Assembly: GCA_031276945.1 (NCBI GenBank)
Contig: JAISMB010000065.1
Location: 1 to 44,365 of the forward strand
DNA from: Spirochaetaceae bacterium
Lineage (GTDB): Bacteria; Spirochaetota; Spirochaetia; Treponematales; Breznakiellaceae
DNA: 44,365 nucleotides
Direction: 5' to 3'
Both the position numbers and the translations under genes were made by a program. Of the stretch, positions 25,968-35,348 are shown one piece after another (within the stretch, counting starts at the first letter, position 1; every line of letters starts with the position of its first letter). The notes under the pieces were generated by a model. The model ran no database searches and was not told where the DNA came from. It saw only the letters and a program-made list of their open reading frames with translations.

Positions 25968-28900
25968 ATGGTCGTCCGTGAACTAATAACCCTTTTAGGA
26001 TTTAAGATGGATGATACTGATCGTAAAAGATACGACAAGGGTTTAGATGAAACGAAGGCTAAACAAAAAGCAATGGCTGAATCGCAAGCGGCTCTGGCTA
26101 CTTCCTTTGCTATAGCTTCCACACTAGTGGGAGCCGCCCAGCAAGCTATAGGGGCGGCTTTTTCTTTTATTACTGATGAAATTATAGGTGCGACAGCCGC
26201 TACCGAACGATACCGTGTATCGTTAGGCACTATGATTGGAGACCAAGAGAAAGCAAATCAAATAATACATGACCTTGACTATTCTGCTGTTTCTGATTTT
26301 TACGGTACAGCAAATACTATAGGAGGACTGCAAAATCTTGTATCGTTTGGTATAGCAGCAGAAGAGGCAAGTGATATTTTAACTAAACTCGGTGATGTTG
26401 CTAATGGTAATGCTGTTGCATTTAACAGTATGTCTCTGAACTTTGGACAAGTAGCTGCTAAAGGTAAGGCAGATGCAGTAGACTTGAAACAGTTTGTCTT
26501 ACAAGGCTTTGATGTTGTCGGTGAAGTTGCTCAAGCAACAGGTAAGACGAGGGCTGAAATAGAAAAAGCAGGCGTGAGTTATGATATGGTACGCATGGCA
26601 TTAGAACGAGTTACCGGTGAAGGCGGTGCTGCTAATAATATGCTTGCCAAACAAATGAACACGCTCGGCGGTTTGATTCAGCAGTTTAAGAGTTTTAAGG
26701 CAGCAACAGCGGAAGCTATAGGATTTGGAGTAGTAGAGGAACTTAAAAGTCTGCTAAGAGATATATTAAATATAGGCAAAGCAGTACAGGAAACTTTCAT
26801 AGATGGTTTTGTGGGAGCCATAAAAACAGTTATATCTTTTATATACCAGATAATGGTAACGCTAAACGTACTCTCTCACCGCATAGAAGACCTTGCTTTA
26901 GACTGGGATTCAGTAAAAGAGGCTGTGCAGGCATTTTGGGAACTGGTAAGAACAGGGGTTTACGGTTTGATGAATGTACTAACCTCTTTCTCTACTCTAG
27001 CAGTAGCCAGCTTAGAACCATTAGCGGCTTTGTTTAAGCCTCTTTTTGAAGCCCTTACTCCTCTAGTGCAAAGCGTATTCAATGGAATAGCCAGTGTTAT
27101 TGATAATTTAGTACCGAAAATAAGGGGTTTAACAGATATATTCGGAGGTATAGGGGACGGCATAGCGAACCTTCTAGCTCCAGTATCAGGTATAATAAAC
27201 AATGTCGTAGACTTGATAATAACGGCAATAGATGCCGCCTACCCTGTGCTCCTAAACATAGGCAATGCAATAGTAGCGTTTTTTGAACCGCTTGCGGCAG
27301 TGCTTAGTCCCATTTTTGAAGCAGTAAACTTAGCAATAAACGCACTCAAACCTGTTGTCCAAGATGTGTTTGGGCTGGCAGAAAAAATAACGGCATCGTG
27401 GGCAAGTAATATAAAAATGCTCACCCCTCTTTTTAGCAAAATAGGTAATGCTATAAAGAACGGTATAGTCTGGGCTATAGATTTACTTACTCCAGTCTGG
27501 GATGCGTTTGTGAGAGCGGTAGACGCCGCTATTCCTCTACTCGACAATCTATGGGCTGCTTTTATAGCAGCATTTGAACCGGTTGGAGCGTTCTTAAAAC
27601 CGATTATAGATGCGTTAAAAACCATTACAGGGGATTTAGCCGATAGGCTAATCTCATTCTTTGGTGATAAATTAGTAAGCATATTTGGAAACCTCTCACA
27701 AGTCAGTAAGGGCTGGGCCGATATAGTAAGATCGTGGACACCACTCTTTGAGCAGGGAGGGCAGGCTATAGCCGATGCCCTCCTCTGGGCATACGATCAA
27801 ATCATGCTTATAGCGGATGCTATAGGGTCAGCATTTGAAGCGGCATTACCTTTATTAAATAATATAAAAAATGCAATAGTAGCGGCCTTTGAACCCATAA
27901 GCGCCTTTGTCATGCCGGTATTTGAAGCCTTGAAAAGCGCTCTATCTTCTATCGGACAGGTAGTGAGGGATATTTTTGGCGTGTTATTGGTAGGTCTATT
28001 TGGGGACGCGGCACAGGCAACGAATGACTTGGATGACAAAGTACGCGGACTTACTCCTCTTTTCACCACTTTGGGTGAAATTGCCGGTGGAATAATACGA
28101 ACGCTAGTAAAAGCAGTAACGGGATTTTTCAATATATTTATACAAAACAAAGATTTTCTATTGCCTATTTTAGCAGCATTTGCGGCGTTTCAAGGCTACC
28201 TACTTGTAATGAAGGCATTTCAAGCGGTTCAAACGGCAATTCAAGTGGCTACAAAGGCGTGGACTGCGGTGCAGTGGGCATTGAATGCAGCCATGACTGC
28301 TAACCCGATAGGTCTCATTATAGCAGCAATAGCAGCACTTATAGCCATTATTGTACTGGTTATTAAAAACTGGGATAAGGTAAAAGATGCTCTTATGAAA
28401 GGCGGCGAAATGATAGCCGACTTTTTTAAGGGGTTATGGGAGGGTATAAAAAATGTAGCGGAAAATGTCTGGAATGGGTTGGGAGATTTCTTTACCGGTA
28501 TTATCGACAGTATAAAAGGGACATGGGATACTATAGTATCTTTTTTCCAAAACCTATGGCAGCAGATAGTAGACTTTGCAACAGCCAAATGGAGCACTTT
28601 TAAGGATGCGTTTCCAGAATTAGCGGCGGCAATTGAAAATGTCTGGAATAAATTCGTTACTTTTTTCCAAAATCTCTGGCAGGGAATAGTTAATACCGCT
28701 ATGACTGTTTGGAAAGGTTTTAAGAATACTCTGTCAGCGTTTGTTGACATACTAAAAGCTGTATGGAATGTTCTTGCAGGATTTTTCGAAAATCTCTGGC
28801 AAGGGATTGTGGATTTTGCCCTCACGATATGGGAAGGGCTTATGAACTCATTCTTTTCTCTCGTCGAGGGCATAAAAAATATATGGGACGCTCTGGTAAC

Positions 28901-30344
28901 ATTTTTCTCTGGTCTCTGGCAAGGCATAGTCAACACGGCGATGGCTATTTGGGATGGACTTAAATCGTGGTTCTTTAGTTTAATAGACACATTCAAAGCA
29001 ATCTGGGAAGGTCTTAAACAATTTTTCAGCAGCCTCTGGGATGTTATAATTGCCGCTTCTCAAGGGGACTGGGAAAGTTTTAAGCAGGCAATAGCAGGTA
29101 TTGTAGAAGCATTTAAGATGATATGGGATGCTCTCATAGGATTCTTTAAGAACCTCTGGGACACTATAGTTACTGTCTCACTCACGATATGGGAAGGTTT
29201 TAAGACCAATATACAAAACTTGATAGCTATTTTTCAGTCTTTATGGGACGCATTGATTGATTTTTTTAGTAACCTCTGGCAAGGGATAATCAATACCGCT
29301 CGTGCAATATGGGATAGCTTATTCACTATAATTAATACACTCATAGAGAATATAAAGGCAGTGTGGAATGCTCTGTATGAGTTTTTTTATACCTTATTCG
29401 AGAGCATAATCAGCACTATAACGACTATATGGGAAGGATTTTTAGCTACTCTATCCTCTTTCGTCGCTCTCATAAAAGAGACGTTCCAAGCTCTTATAGT
29501 ATTTTTTGAAAATCTCTGGAATATCATAACAAATACAGCTACTATGCTCTGGACGGCATTTTTGGATTGGATAGGAGGGGTAGTAGAAAATTTGAAAGCC
29601 CTCTGGGGTACTATTACTGAATTCTTTAGCGCTCTCTGGCAAGGAATAGTCGATACGGCTATGGCTGTTTGGGAAGGCTTAAAATCCTATTTCAATGCTT
29701 TTATAGAAGGCTTGTCAGTAGCTTTTGAGCAATTCAAAGAGTTTTTTACCGGTTTATGGGAAGCAATAAAACAGGGACCGAGTGCGGTTATAGATTTTAT
29801 CGGAGAGGCATTCACCAAACTTTTCACTGGATTGCAAGAAAAGTTATTCGGTTTTATCAATAAGATAAAAGAAGGATGGGAAAGTGTAAAAGGCTTTTTC
29901 AGCGGTATAGGTGAAGGGGTTGTGAACTTTTTTACTGGAGGAGATGCTGGTGAACCAATAAAAGCTACACAGACTACAGGGAATAAAACCAGTAGCCTAG
30001 CACCGTCTTCTGCTGCTACGGCTACGAAAACAACACTTTCAACAGTAGCTCAAAGCACTCTTACGCCAGCGGTATCTTCAGCAACACAGGCAAAGGCAGT
30101 ACAAGCGGCTACTCAACAAACAATCGCTCGCTCTGCCCAACCCCTTGGCACCTCCATAGCCACTGGTGGTGCTCCTACGGTGAATGCAAATACAACAATG
30201 AATGTAACCGTCCCGGTAGGAACTCCGCAAGAGCAAGTGCAAGCCATAGCACGGCAAGTAGACTCTCAAATACAGAGTTCATTTGCAAATATTATAAATA
30301 ATTCTCGGTCAAATATTCCTACTACCGAAGCACGGAGGCGTTAA
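25968..30344 (+). CDS. tape measure protein, 1,458 aa
   Basis: The longest gene. Residues 1-300 contain a prophage tape-measure N-terminal domain (LITLLGFKMDDTDRKRYDKGLDETKAK; ...RYRVSLGTMIGDQEKANQIIHDLDYSAV.). Then come four about-100-residue repeats with F/LEPxxAxxxPxxEAL cores (27000-27960), a hydrophobic segment (MTANPIGLIIAAIAALIAIIVLVI, about 28290-28365), twelve 40-residue repeats with FFxxLWxxI...IWxGF cores (28420-29790), and a Ser/Thr/Ala-rich tail. It sets tail length and likely forms part of the DNA channel. AAAGGAGGT precedes the ATG. Confidence 0.93.
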   Translation: MVVRELITLLGFKMDDTDRKRYDKGLDETKAKQKAMAESQAALATSFAIASTLVGAAQQAIGAAFSFITDEIIGATAATERYRVSLGTMIGDQEKANQIIHDLDYSAVSDFYGTANTIGGLQNLVSFGIAAEEASDILTKLGDVANGNAVAFNSMSLNFGQVAAKGKADAVDLKQFVLQGFDVVGEVAQATGKTRAEIEKAGVSYDMVRMALERVTGEGGAANNMLAKQMNTLGGLIQQFKSFKAATAEAIGFGVVEELKSLLRDILNIGKAVQETFIDGFVGAIKTVISFIYQIMVTLNVLSHRIEDLALDWDSVKEAVQAFWELVRTGVYGLMNVLTSFSTLAVASLEPLAALFKPLFEALTPLVQSVFNGIASVIDNLVPKIRGLTDIFGGIGDGIANLLAPVSGIINNVVDLIITAIDAAYPVLLNIGNAIVAFFEPLAAVLSPIFEAVNLAINALKPVVQDVFGLAEKITASWASNIKMLTPLFSKIGNAIKNGIVWAIDLLTPVWDAFVRAVDAAIPLLDNLWAAFIAAFEPVGAFLKPIIDALKTITGDLADRLISFFGDKLVSIFGNLSQVSKGWADIVRSWTPLFEQGGQAIADALLWAYDQIMLIADAIGSAFEAALPLLNNIKNAIVAAFEPISAFVMPVFEALKSALSSIGQVVRDIFGVLLVGLFGDAAQATNDLDDKVRGLTPLFTTLGEIAGGIIRTLVKAVTGFFNIFIQNKDFLLPILAAFAAFQGYLLVMKAFQAVQTAIQVATKAWTAVQWALNAAMTANPIGLIIAAIAALIAIIVLVIKNWDKVKDALMKGGEMIADFFKGLWEGIKNVAENVWNGLGDFFTGIIDSIKGTWDTIVSFFQNLWQQIVDFATAKWSTFKDAFPELAAAIENVWNKFVTFFQNLWQGIVNTAMTVWKGFKNTLSAFVDILKAVWNVLAGFFENLWQGIVDFALTIWEGLMNSFFSLVEGIKNIWDALVTFFSGLWQGIVNTAMAIWDGLKSWFFSLIDTFKAIWEGLKQFFSSLWDVIIAASQGDWESFKQAIAGIVEAFKMIWDALIGFFKNLWDTIVTVSLTIWEGFKTNIQNLIAIFQSLWDALIDFFSNLWQGIINTARAIWDSLFTIINTLIENIKAVWNALYEFFYTLFESIISTITTIWEGFLATLSSFVALIKETFQALIVFFENLWNIITNTATMLWTAFLDWIGGVVENLKALWGTITEFFSALWQGIVDTAMAVWEGLKSYFNAFIEGLSVAFEQFKEFFTGLWEAIKQGPSAVIDFIGEAFTKLFTGLQEKLFGFINKIKEGWESVKGFFSGIGEGVVNFFTGGDAGEPIKATQTTGNKTSSLAPSSAATATKTTLSTVAQSTLTPAVSSATQAKAVQAATQQTIARSAQPLGTSIATGGAPTVNANTTMNVTVPVGTPQEQVQAIARQVDSQIQSSFANIINNSRSNIPTTEARRR
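27000..27960 (+). repeat. four 90-105-residue repeats in the tape measure
   Basis: Cores LEPLAALFKPLFEALTPL, FEPLAAVLSPIFEAVNLA, FEPVGAFLKPIIDALKTI and FEPISAFVMPVFEALKSA begin near 27013, 27283, 27571 and 27889. Each is preceded by 'aaipLLdniw.AiiAa' type helices. Confidence 0.75.
28420..29790 (+). repeat. twelve 40-residue Trp repeats in the tape measure
   Basis: Period about 120 bases. Cores such as FFENLWQGIVDFALTIWEGL, FFSGLWQGIVNTAMAIWDGL and FFSNLWQGIINTARAIWDSL recur with two tryptophans per unit. Some units are nearly identical at the DNA level (AATCTCTGGC..GGGAT), indicating recent duplications. Confidence 0.85.
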
Positions 30345-30347
30345 TAA

Positions 30348-30938
30348 ATGGTCGCCACAGTCATCAACAAGAGCATAGGTTCAGTTAGCTTTGATGTAGC
30401 TGTGTCAGAAAGCTATGATTTTAGCAATAGTTTGACCGACATACAAGTTGAGGAAGGGTCTAACATAGTTGACCATGTTACAGAAGATTCTGACAAAATA
30501 ACTATACAAGGCTTTGTCGGTGCTACCTCAATGAATGGTGAAGGACTGGGGCGCAATAAAAATATTTACCATGCGCTTTTGCAATTAAAACGCAATAAGC
30601 AGCCTGTCGATGTAGTCTTAGGGTTAGACAGTTTTTCCAACATGATTATCACTTCATTTAAGGTTGATAGGGATGTCAGCACGGGTGCTAACCTCTCCTT
30701 TACTATGGAATTGCAAAAAATTAAGGTAGTAAAGAGCGAGACTACTGTTATATCAGTGAGTTCGAGCAGTGGTGGAAGTGGCGACCAGACTGCTGGTACT
30801 GCTAATGCCGGGAAAGGGACAACAGAAACACCGCCCTTAAGTCAGTATCAACAGGAGTATATTAAACAGATAAAAGCGGGCGGTCCGGCTAAGGCGGCAG
30901 ATTTTGAAAAGGAGTTTGGTTTTTCACCAACGCTGTAA
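30348..30938 (+). CDS. Dit-like tail protein
   Basis: 196 residues. 'FDVAVSESYDFSNSLTDIQVEEGSNIVDHVTEDSDKITIQGFVG' and 'LQLKRNKQPVDVVLGLDSFSNMIITSFKVDRDVSTGANLSFTMELQKIKVV' match the Dit-like / P2-gpU-like fold of myovirus baseplate hubs. A Ser/Gly linker and a helical tail follow. Directly after the tape measure. Confidence 0.7.
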   Translation: MVATVINKSIGSVSFDVAVSESYDFSNSLTDIQVEEGSNIVDHVTEDSDKITIQGFVGATSMNGEGLGRNKNIYHALLQLKRNKQPVDVVLGLDSFSNMIITSFKVDRDVSTGANLSFTMELQKIKVVKSETTVISVSSSSGGSGDQTAGTANAGKGTTETPPLSQYQQEYIKQIKAGGPAKAADFEKEFGFSPTL

Positions 30939-30940
30939 GT

Positions 30941-31312
30941 ATGATTTTTGAACAATGGAACTTGCCAGAATACAGTGATAAAAATGCCCGGTGGAATGTG
31001 GATGTTGACCTCTCTAAAAAGCGTTATAGATTAAACGTATCTTGGAATAGCATGCTAGAGGGTTGGATATTGTCAATTATGGACAGTCAAGGCAAGCTTA
31101 TTCTCGGAGGGGTACGACTTTCCGTGGGTAGTTACCTGCTCAAGAAGTATAAGGCATCGTGTCCAGATTTACCGACTGGTGAATTGTGGATACAGGATTT
31201 GATGGACGATATAACCACAGCGGAAGTGGGGAGGGATGATTTTTCCTCACGCTATAAGCTGTGCTATGGCACATGGCAAGATGATAATGGTGATTATTTA
31301 ATAGGAATATAG
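30941..31312 (+). CDS. baseplate plug protein (Pam3 gp18-like)
   Basis: 123 residues: LSKKRYRLNVSWNSMLEGWILSIMDSQGKLILGGVRLSVG, 'LPTGELWIQDLMDDITTAEVGRDDF.SRYKLCYG'. The W..l.I.d..g..ii.Gv.l..g..LL pattern belongs to the baseplate plug family found between Dit-like and hub genes in myoviruses. Two-base gap to the previous stop. Confidence 0.7.
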   Translation: MIFEQWNLPEYSDKNARWNVDVDLSKKRYRLNVSWNSMLEGWILSIMDSQGKLILGGVRLSVGSYLLKKYKASCPDLPTGELWIQDLMDDITTAEVGRDDFSSRYKLCYGTWQDDNGDYLIGI

Positions 31313-31314
31313 CG

Positions 31315-32154
31315 ATGGCTTTTGAGAGATATATTGAAATTGTAGTTGGACCTAAAGGCGGTCAGGGCTTTAAGATAACAGACCTTTATATAGAGTTCAC
31401 TGTTGAAAAAACGCAGGAACAGGAGCCTAATACCGGTACTATTAAAATATATAATCTGTCTGAAAATACCTCCAGTCAGGTATGTGTAGCTGGCAACCAT
31501 ATTACCTTAAAGGCGGGGTACAAAGATGAAACCATAGCCGCTCTATTTTTTGGAGATGTGGTAAAAGGTCAGCGTAAACGTATGCAGACTGATTATGTTA
31601 CGGAACTTGCAGTCAAGGAGTCTCGCACAGCAGTTATGGCTTCACAAGTGTCAATAAGTTACGATAAGAATATTGAAGCCACTACGATAATACAAGCGCT
31701 TATTGATGCCATAGGTCTTCCCAGTGTAGGCATTGAAAATGTCCCAAGCGATGCTCAATATCCGGGAGGTTTTTCTGATATAGGTAATGCGTGTGATATA
31801 CTCACTACCGTATTAAATAAGTTCGATCTTACTTTTACCATTCAAAATGAGCAGTTATATATCATAAAGCCCGGAGAGATAGTAGAGACTACAGGGCTTG
31901 TACTTAACAAAGATACCGGACTGCTAACACTTCCCCAGCCTATAAGTGATAAAACAGGGGATAGTGATATTGAAAGCGAAGCGAGTAATAAATGGAGTTT
32001 TAAGGCTCTACTGTTTCCTGAACTAATTCCCGGCGCGGGATGTAAAGTGGAGTCTAGCACTTACAATGGAGAACTGCTTATTATGCGGGCAACATTTAAG
32101 GGAGACAACAGGGTAGGTGATTTTTATGTCGAATGTGAAGGGATAAGTGTCTAA
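31315..32154 (+). CDS. baseplate hub protein (gp27/gp44-like)
   Basis: 279 residues. 'FKITDLYIEFTVEKTQEQEPNTGTIKIYNLSENT' and 'ITLKAGYKDETIAALFFGDVVKGQ' are the opening beta barrels of tail hub proteins. 'GTVLNKFDLTFTIQNEQLYII' type strands (TTVLNKFDLTFTIQNEQLYIIKPG) and 'LLFPELIPGAGCKVESSTYNGELLIMRATFKGDNRVGDFYVECEG' complete the fold. It should trimerise under the tube. Confidence 0.75.
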   Translation: MAFERYIEIVVGPKGGQGFKITDLYIEFTVEKTQEQEPNTGTIKIYNLSENTSSQVCVAGNHITLKAGYKDETIAALFFGDVVKGQRKRMQTDYVTELAVKESRTAVMASQVSISYDKNIEATTIIQALIDAIGLPSVGIENVPSDAQYPGGFSDIGNACDILTTVLNKFDLTFTIQNEQLYIIKPGEIVETTGLVLNKDTGLLTLPQPISDKTGDSDIESEASNKWSFKALLFPELIPGAGCKVESSTYNGELLIMRATFKGDNRVGDFYVECEGISV

Positions 32155-32930
32155 TGCAAGACTTGGATGACCTTTTTAAGGAATACATAACTTATAATTT
32201 AGGCATGGTGCATACCACTTGTCCGGGTGTTATTGTTGAATATGATAGCACTACACGGCGGGCAAAAGTAAAACCATCTCTGAAAAGGAAGTTGGGAACG
32301 GGTGAATATATTGATTTACCCATTATAAATGATGTGCCGGTGATTTTCATGGGTACTAAAAAATTGACTATACATTTTCCACTTGAAGAGAATGATGAGG
32401 TAGTAATCTTTTTTAGTGAGCGTTCTTTAGAAGAATGGAAAAGCAACGGTGGAAGTGGTATAGAAGATAGAGATCTCAGACGGTTTCATTTAAGCGACTG
32501 CTACTGTATACCGGGTCTACAGGCTATTGATTTTATATCGAGTAAAGAAAAAGGCTTGCATATTATACAAAAAGACGTGAGTGAAATTGTTATGGCAGAG
32601 GAAAAAACAGAACTCTCTTTTGGAGACACTGTTTTTGCTTTGTTAGAGACCGATCACGTGGCACTCAAGACAGAGAAGTGCAAGGTAGATTTAAGTGGTA
32701 ATAAGGCACTACTGGCTAATTCAAAATCGTCTCTGGTATTAGATGATGATAAATATATTTTTAGCAATAGTAATAAAAATCTGGGAACTATATTAGACGA
32801 ATTATTACAGGCACTTGGCACCACGAATCCGGCAACACAAGGAAGCCCTGCCGCTCATACGTTTAATCCGGCTATAATACAGGCTATAACTAAGGCGCAA
32901 CTCGACTTAAAGGCTTTGTTAGGAGAGTGA
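32154..32930 (+). CDS. Gp138-like baseplate spike
   Basis: 258 residues. The N-terminal OB-like domain (VHTTCPGVIVEYDSTTRRAKVKPSLKRK...YIDLPIINDVPVIFMGTKKLTIHFPLEENDEVVIFFSERSLEEW) is that of Gp138/phiKZ-type membrane-puncturing spikes. A repeated beta section (ALKTEKCKVDLSGNKALLANSKSSLVLDDDKYIFS) like a spike helix follows. Overlaps the hub gene by one base. Confidence 0.75.
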   Translation: MQDLDDLFKEYITYNLGMVHTTCPGVIVEYDSTTRRAKVKPSLKRKLGTGEYIDLPIINDVPVIFMGTKKLTIHFPLEENDEVVIFFSERSLEEWKSNGGSGIEDRDLRRFHLSDCYCIPGLQAIDFISSKEKGLHIIQKDVSEIVMAEEKTELSFGDTVFALLETDHVALKTEKCKVDLSGNKALLANSKSSLVLDDDKYIFSNSNKNLGTILDELLQALGTTNPATQGSPAAHTFNPAIIQAITKAQLDLKALLGE

Positions 32931-32931
32931 T

Positions 32932-33528
32932 ATGGAGAAGGATAAACTAATAGAGGCGCTTGTAGCTATATTTAAGACTATGGGAAGTTACGAAGGAGAC
33001 GGCGATAGGTACTTTGCGGACGAGTTTAGTACAGCCTTAAAGGATTTTATTCTCACAGGCGAAGTCGCTACTTTAGACAAAGGTACAACTCCAGCAGGTT
33101 CGTATAGAGGAGTCGGAACAGGCAAAATGTTAATTGACAGTAATAATCTAGGATCAGCTCTGTATGATACTTTTATCAATAAGATTGGTAACGACGCTCT
33201 AGCAGAATGGATTGCCACTACTATTGATGACGTATGCAAGGTAGATGATACCATCAAAGGCGCTACCGTAGGTATGCTTACACCTCCGAGCGGTACATCT
33301 GTTCCGTTTGCCGGAACCAGCAAAGGGAAATTTGAAGGTGATAAATCTTTCATAGAAATGGCACTAAGAGCATGTTTCAGTACTATGAATAGTATGCTGG
33401 AAGGCGGTGATGCTTATTTTGCAGAGATATTTGCGGATACAGTGTATACCTATTTAATAAGTGGTAAGGTAGAGACTGTATTAGACCCTCCTTTTACAGA
33501 AGGCGGCGGTACGGGGGTAATTGCGTGA
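32932..33528 (+). CDS. hypothetical baseplate-region protein with internal duplication
   Basis: 198 residues with two similar halves: 'MGSYEGDGDRYFADEFSTALKDFILTGEVAT' (about 19-49) and 'MNSMLEGGDAYFAEIFADTVYTYLISGKVET' (about 150-181). Each half ends in a Gly/Pro-rich strand section. It overlaps the gp25-like gene. The function is not recognised; it lies where other myoviruses have small baseplate proteins. Confidence 0.6.
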   Translation: MEKDKLIEALVAIFKTMGSYEGDGDRYFADEFSTALKDFILTGEVATLDKGTTPAGSYRGVGTGKMLIDSNNLGSALYDTFINKIGNDALAEWIATTIDDVCKVDDTIKGATVGMLTPPSGTSVPFAGTSKGKFEGDKSFIEMALRACFSTMNSMLEGGDAYFAEIFADTVYTYLISGKVETVLDPPFTEGGGTGVIA

Positions 33529-33890
33529 AAAGCATAGTAGTGATGGGTGATAAATTCAAATTAGAAAACTACCGATGGGTATTTACTCAAACACGGCTTG
33601 AATACCTTACGCAAAAAATTAGACATACGCTCTCCCTTGTAAAGGGTGAGTGGTTTTTTAATAGAGAGATAGGCGTACCGTATATACCGAATGAGGATTT
33701 AGATAAGCGTTTACATGGTGGAATAATTGAAGCTGGTATTCAGTCAGAAATAATGAAGATAGAGGGCATTTCAAAAATGTTTCGCTTTGATTCGTCCATG
33801 AACCCTGCGACACGCACGCTGACCATTGATTTTACTGTTCAGCTTGATACGGGTGAAACTCTGTCAGATACCGTGCCGGTAGAGGTTTAG
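33525..33890 (+). CDS. baseplate wedge protein, gp25-like
   Basis: 121 residues from GTG 33525 (or ATG 33543). 'QKIRHTLSLVKGEWFFNREIGVPYIPNEDLDKRLHGGIIEAGIQSEIMKIEGISKMFRFD' is the gp25/GpW-like wedge domain: a basic helix, then 'L.l..GEW..d.e.GvpY', and a helix before two strands. GTG and the upstream stop overlap (GTGA), so translation is coupled. Confidence 0.8.
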   Translation: MKSIVVMGDKFKLENYRWVFTQTRLEYLTQKIRHTLSLVKGEWFFNREIGVPYIPNEDLDKRLHGGIIEAGIQSEIMKIEGISKMFRFDSSMNPATRTLTIDFTVQLDTGETLSDTVPVEV

Positions 33891-33893
33891 AGA

Positions 33894-35348
33894 ATGGAAT
33901 ATGGATTAACTGATAAAGGTTTTATTGTTAAACCGTATGAAATTATAGTACAGGAAGAGCGAGAGGCGTTCCAATTAGCCTTTGGCTATGATATTGATAT
34001 AAGCGACGAGTCTATAGAGGGGGCTTATATCAAAAACCAAGCTCTTAAAATAACCCTATTGTGGGAAATACTAGGCAAAATATATGCAATAACTGATGTA
34101 GACGATGCTTATGGGATATATTTAGACAGGCTGGTCAATCTAGTGAATGTGCAAAGATACATGAGTGCCGCTACTACTGTCTCAGTATGTTTGTGGGGAG
34201 AAGAAGGAACTGTTATTCCTAAAGGACATCTACTGCGGTTGAATCAGATAAATGGGCAGTCATTTAAGCTTAAAAATGTAACCACGATAGGTAAGGCTTC
34301 TTTGTTAGGCTTTGTATTGAAAGTTAAAGATGTTATTGAAAGCCATGCGTATTCATTCCAGTTAGGGCAAGACACTATAACCTACATGGCAGATAATCAA
34401 GATGACCAAGTTAGTATACAAGCCGGCTTTCTGTCGGTTTTACAAGACCAATTTCCTGACAAGTATACCATGACTAATGACAAAGATGGATTAAAGGTAT
34501 ACCTCACACTGGGTAATGAGGCATTTAATATTGCTACAGACGATACGTACCTTTCATTTCCTTTGCTTGGGCAGTATGCTCTGTATGAATGTACAAAGCG
34601 AGGCGTGATTATCGTGCCAATAGGTATGCTGACTAACATTGTGAACTCTATAAGCGGTCTTAAATCCGCTATAAACTATGCTTCCGGTATTTTAGGAAGA
34701 GAAATAGAGAGCGATGCGGAGTTACGCTCTAATTTAGAGGAACGGCAAAAACAAACAAGATCCAATGAGATCGCTATAAGAAATGAGGTATTAAATCTTC
34801 CGGGAGTAACGTATGCCCGTGTCTATTCAAACAGAGAGGACGTGGTAGTAAATAACCGTCCTCCGAGCAGTTATGAAACTATTGTTATAGGCGGGGACGA
34901 GCAAGAGATAGCAAAAAAAATATTTGAAGTTGGTCCTGCGGGAATACAAGCCTATGGTAACATAGTTATCACTGTGGTCGATGATGAAGGCTTTAATTGG
35001 AATATAGGTTTTAGCAGACCTCTTGAAAAATATATATGGATAAAAATAAAGTGGGGACGTAATTTAGAAGAAGACCTACCTCTTGACATAGCGCAATCCA
35101 TAAAAGACAGCATAATGGCATGGACAGTAAAGCATATATCAGTGGGTGTGGATTTTATACGTCAAAAGCTATTCCGTCCCGTATACGATATTAACGGCAT
35201 AGGTTTTGTGGATATAAAAATAGCTTCAACTGAAAATCTTACTCCTCCTGATGAAAATGTGTATGGAGAAGAAAATATAAACATAAGTGAAGTTGAAATA
35301 GCATTGTTAGACTCCAGCCGAATAAGTGTAGCGGAATTATTGACGTGA
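33894..35348 (+). CDS. baseplate J-like wedge protein (gp47)
   Basis: 484 residues. 'TDKGFIVKPYEIIVQEEREAFQLAFG', 'GIYLDRLVNLVNVQRYMSAATTVSVCLWGEEGTVIPKG', 'ESDAELRSNLEERQK' and 'NLPGVTYARVYSNREDVVVNNRPPSSYETIVIGGDEQEIAKKIFEVGPAGIQAYGN' are the P2 gpJ/T4 gp6-type features, in the right order. It bridges the wedges to the hub. Confidence 0.88.
   Translation: MEYGLTDKGFIVKPYEIIVQEEREAFQLAFGYDIDISDESIEGAYIKNQALKITLLWEILGKIYAITDVDDAYGIYLDRLVNLVNVQRYMSAATTVSVCLWGEEGTVIPKGHLLRLNQINGQSFKLKNVTTIGKASLLGFVLKVKDVIESHAYSFQLGQDTITYMADNQDDQVSIQAGFLSVLQDQFPDKYTMTNDKDGLKVYLTLGNEAFNIATDDTYLSFPLLGQYALYECTKRGVIIVPIGMLTNIVNSISGLKSAINYASGILGREIESDAELRSNLEERQKQTRSNEIAIRNEVLNLPGVTYARVYSNREDVVVNNRPPSSYETIVIGGDEQEIAKKIFEVGPAGIQAYGNIVITVVDDEGFNWNIGFSRPLEKYIWIKIKWGRNLEEDLPLDIAQSIKDSIMAWTVKHISVGVDFIRQKLFRPVYDINGIGFVDIKIASTENLTPPDENVYGEENINISEVEIALLDSSRISVAELLT

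Noticed and set aside
28241-28996. 251-codon minus-strand frame inside the tape measure
   Set aside because: It mirrors the Trp/Phe repeats of the tape measure; no ribosome site and no protein-like motif. A shadow of biased codon use.
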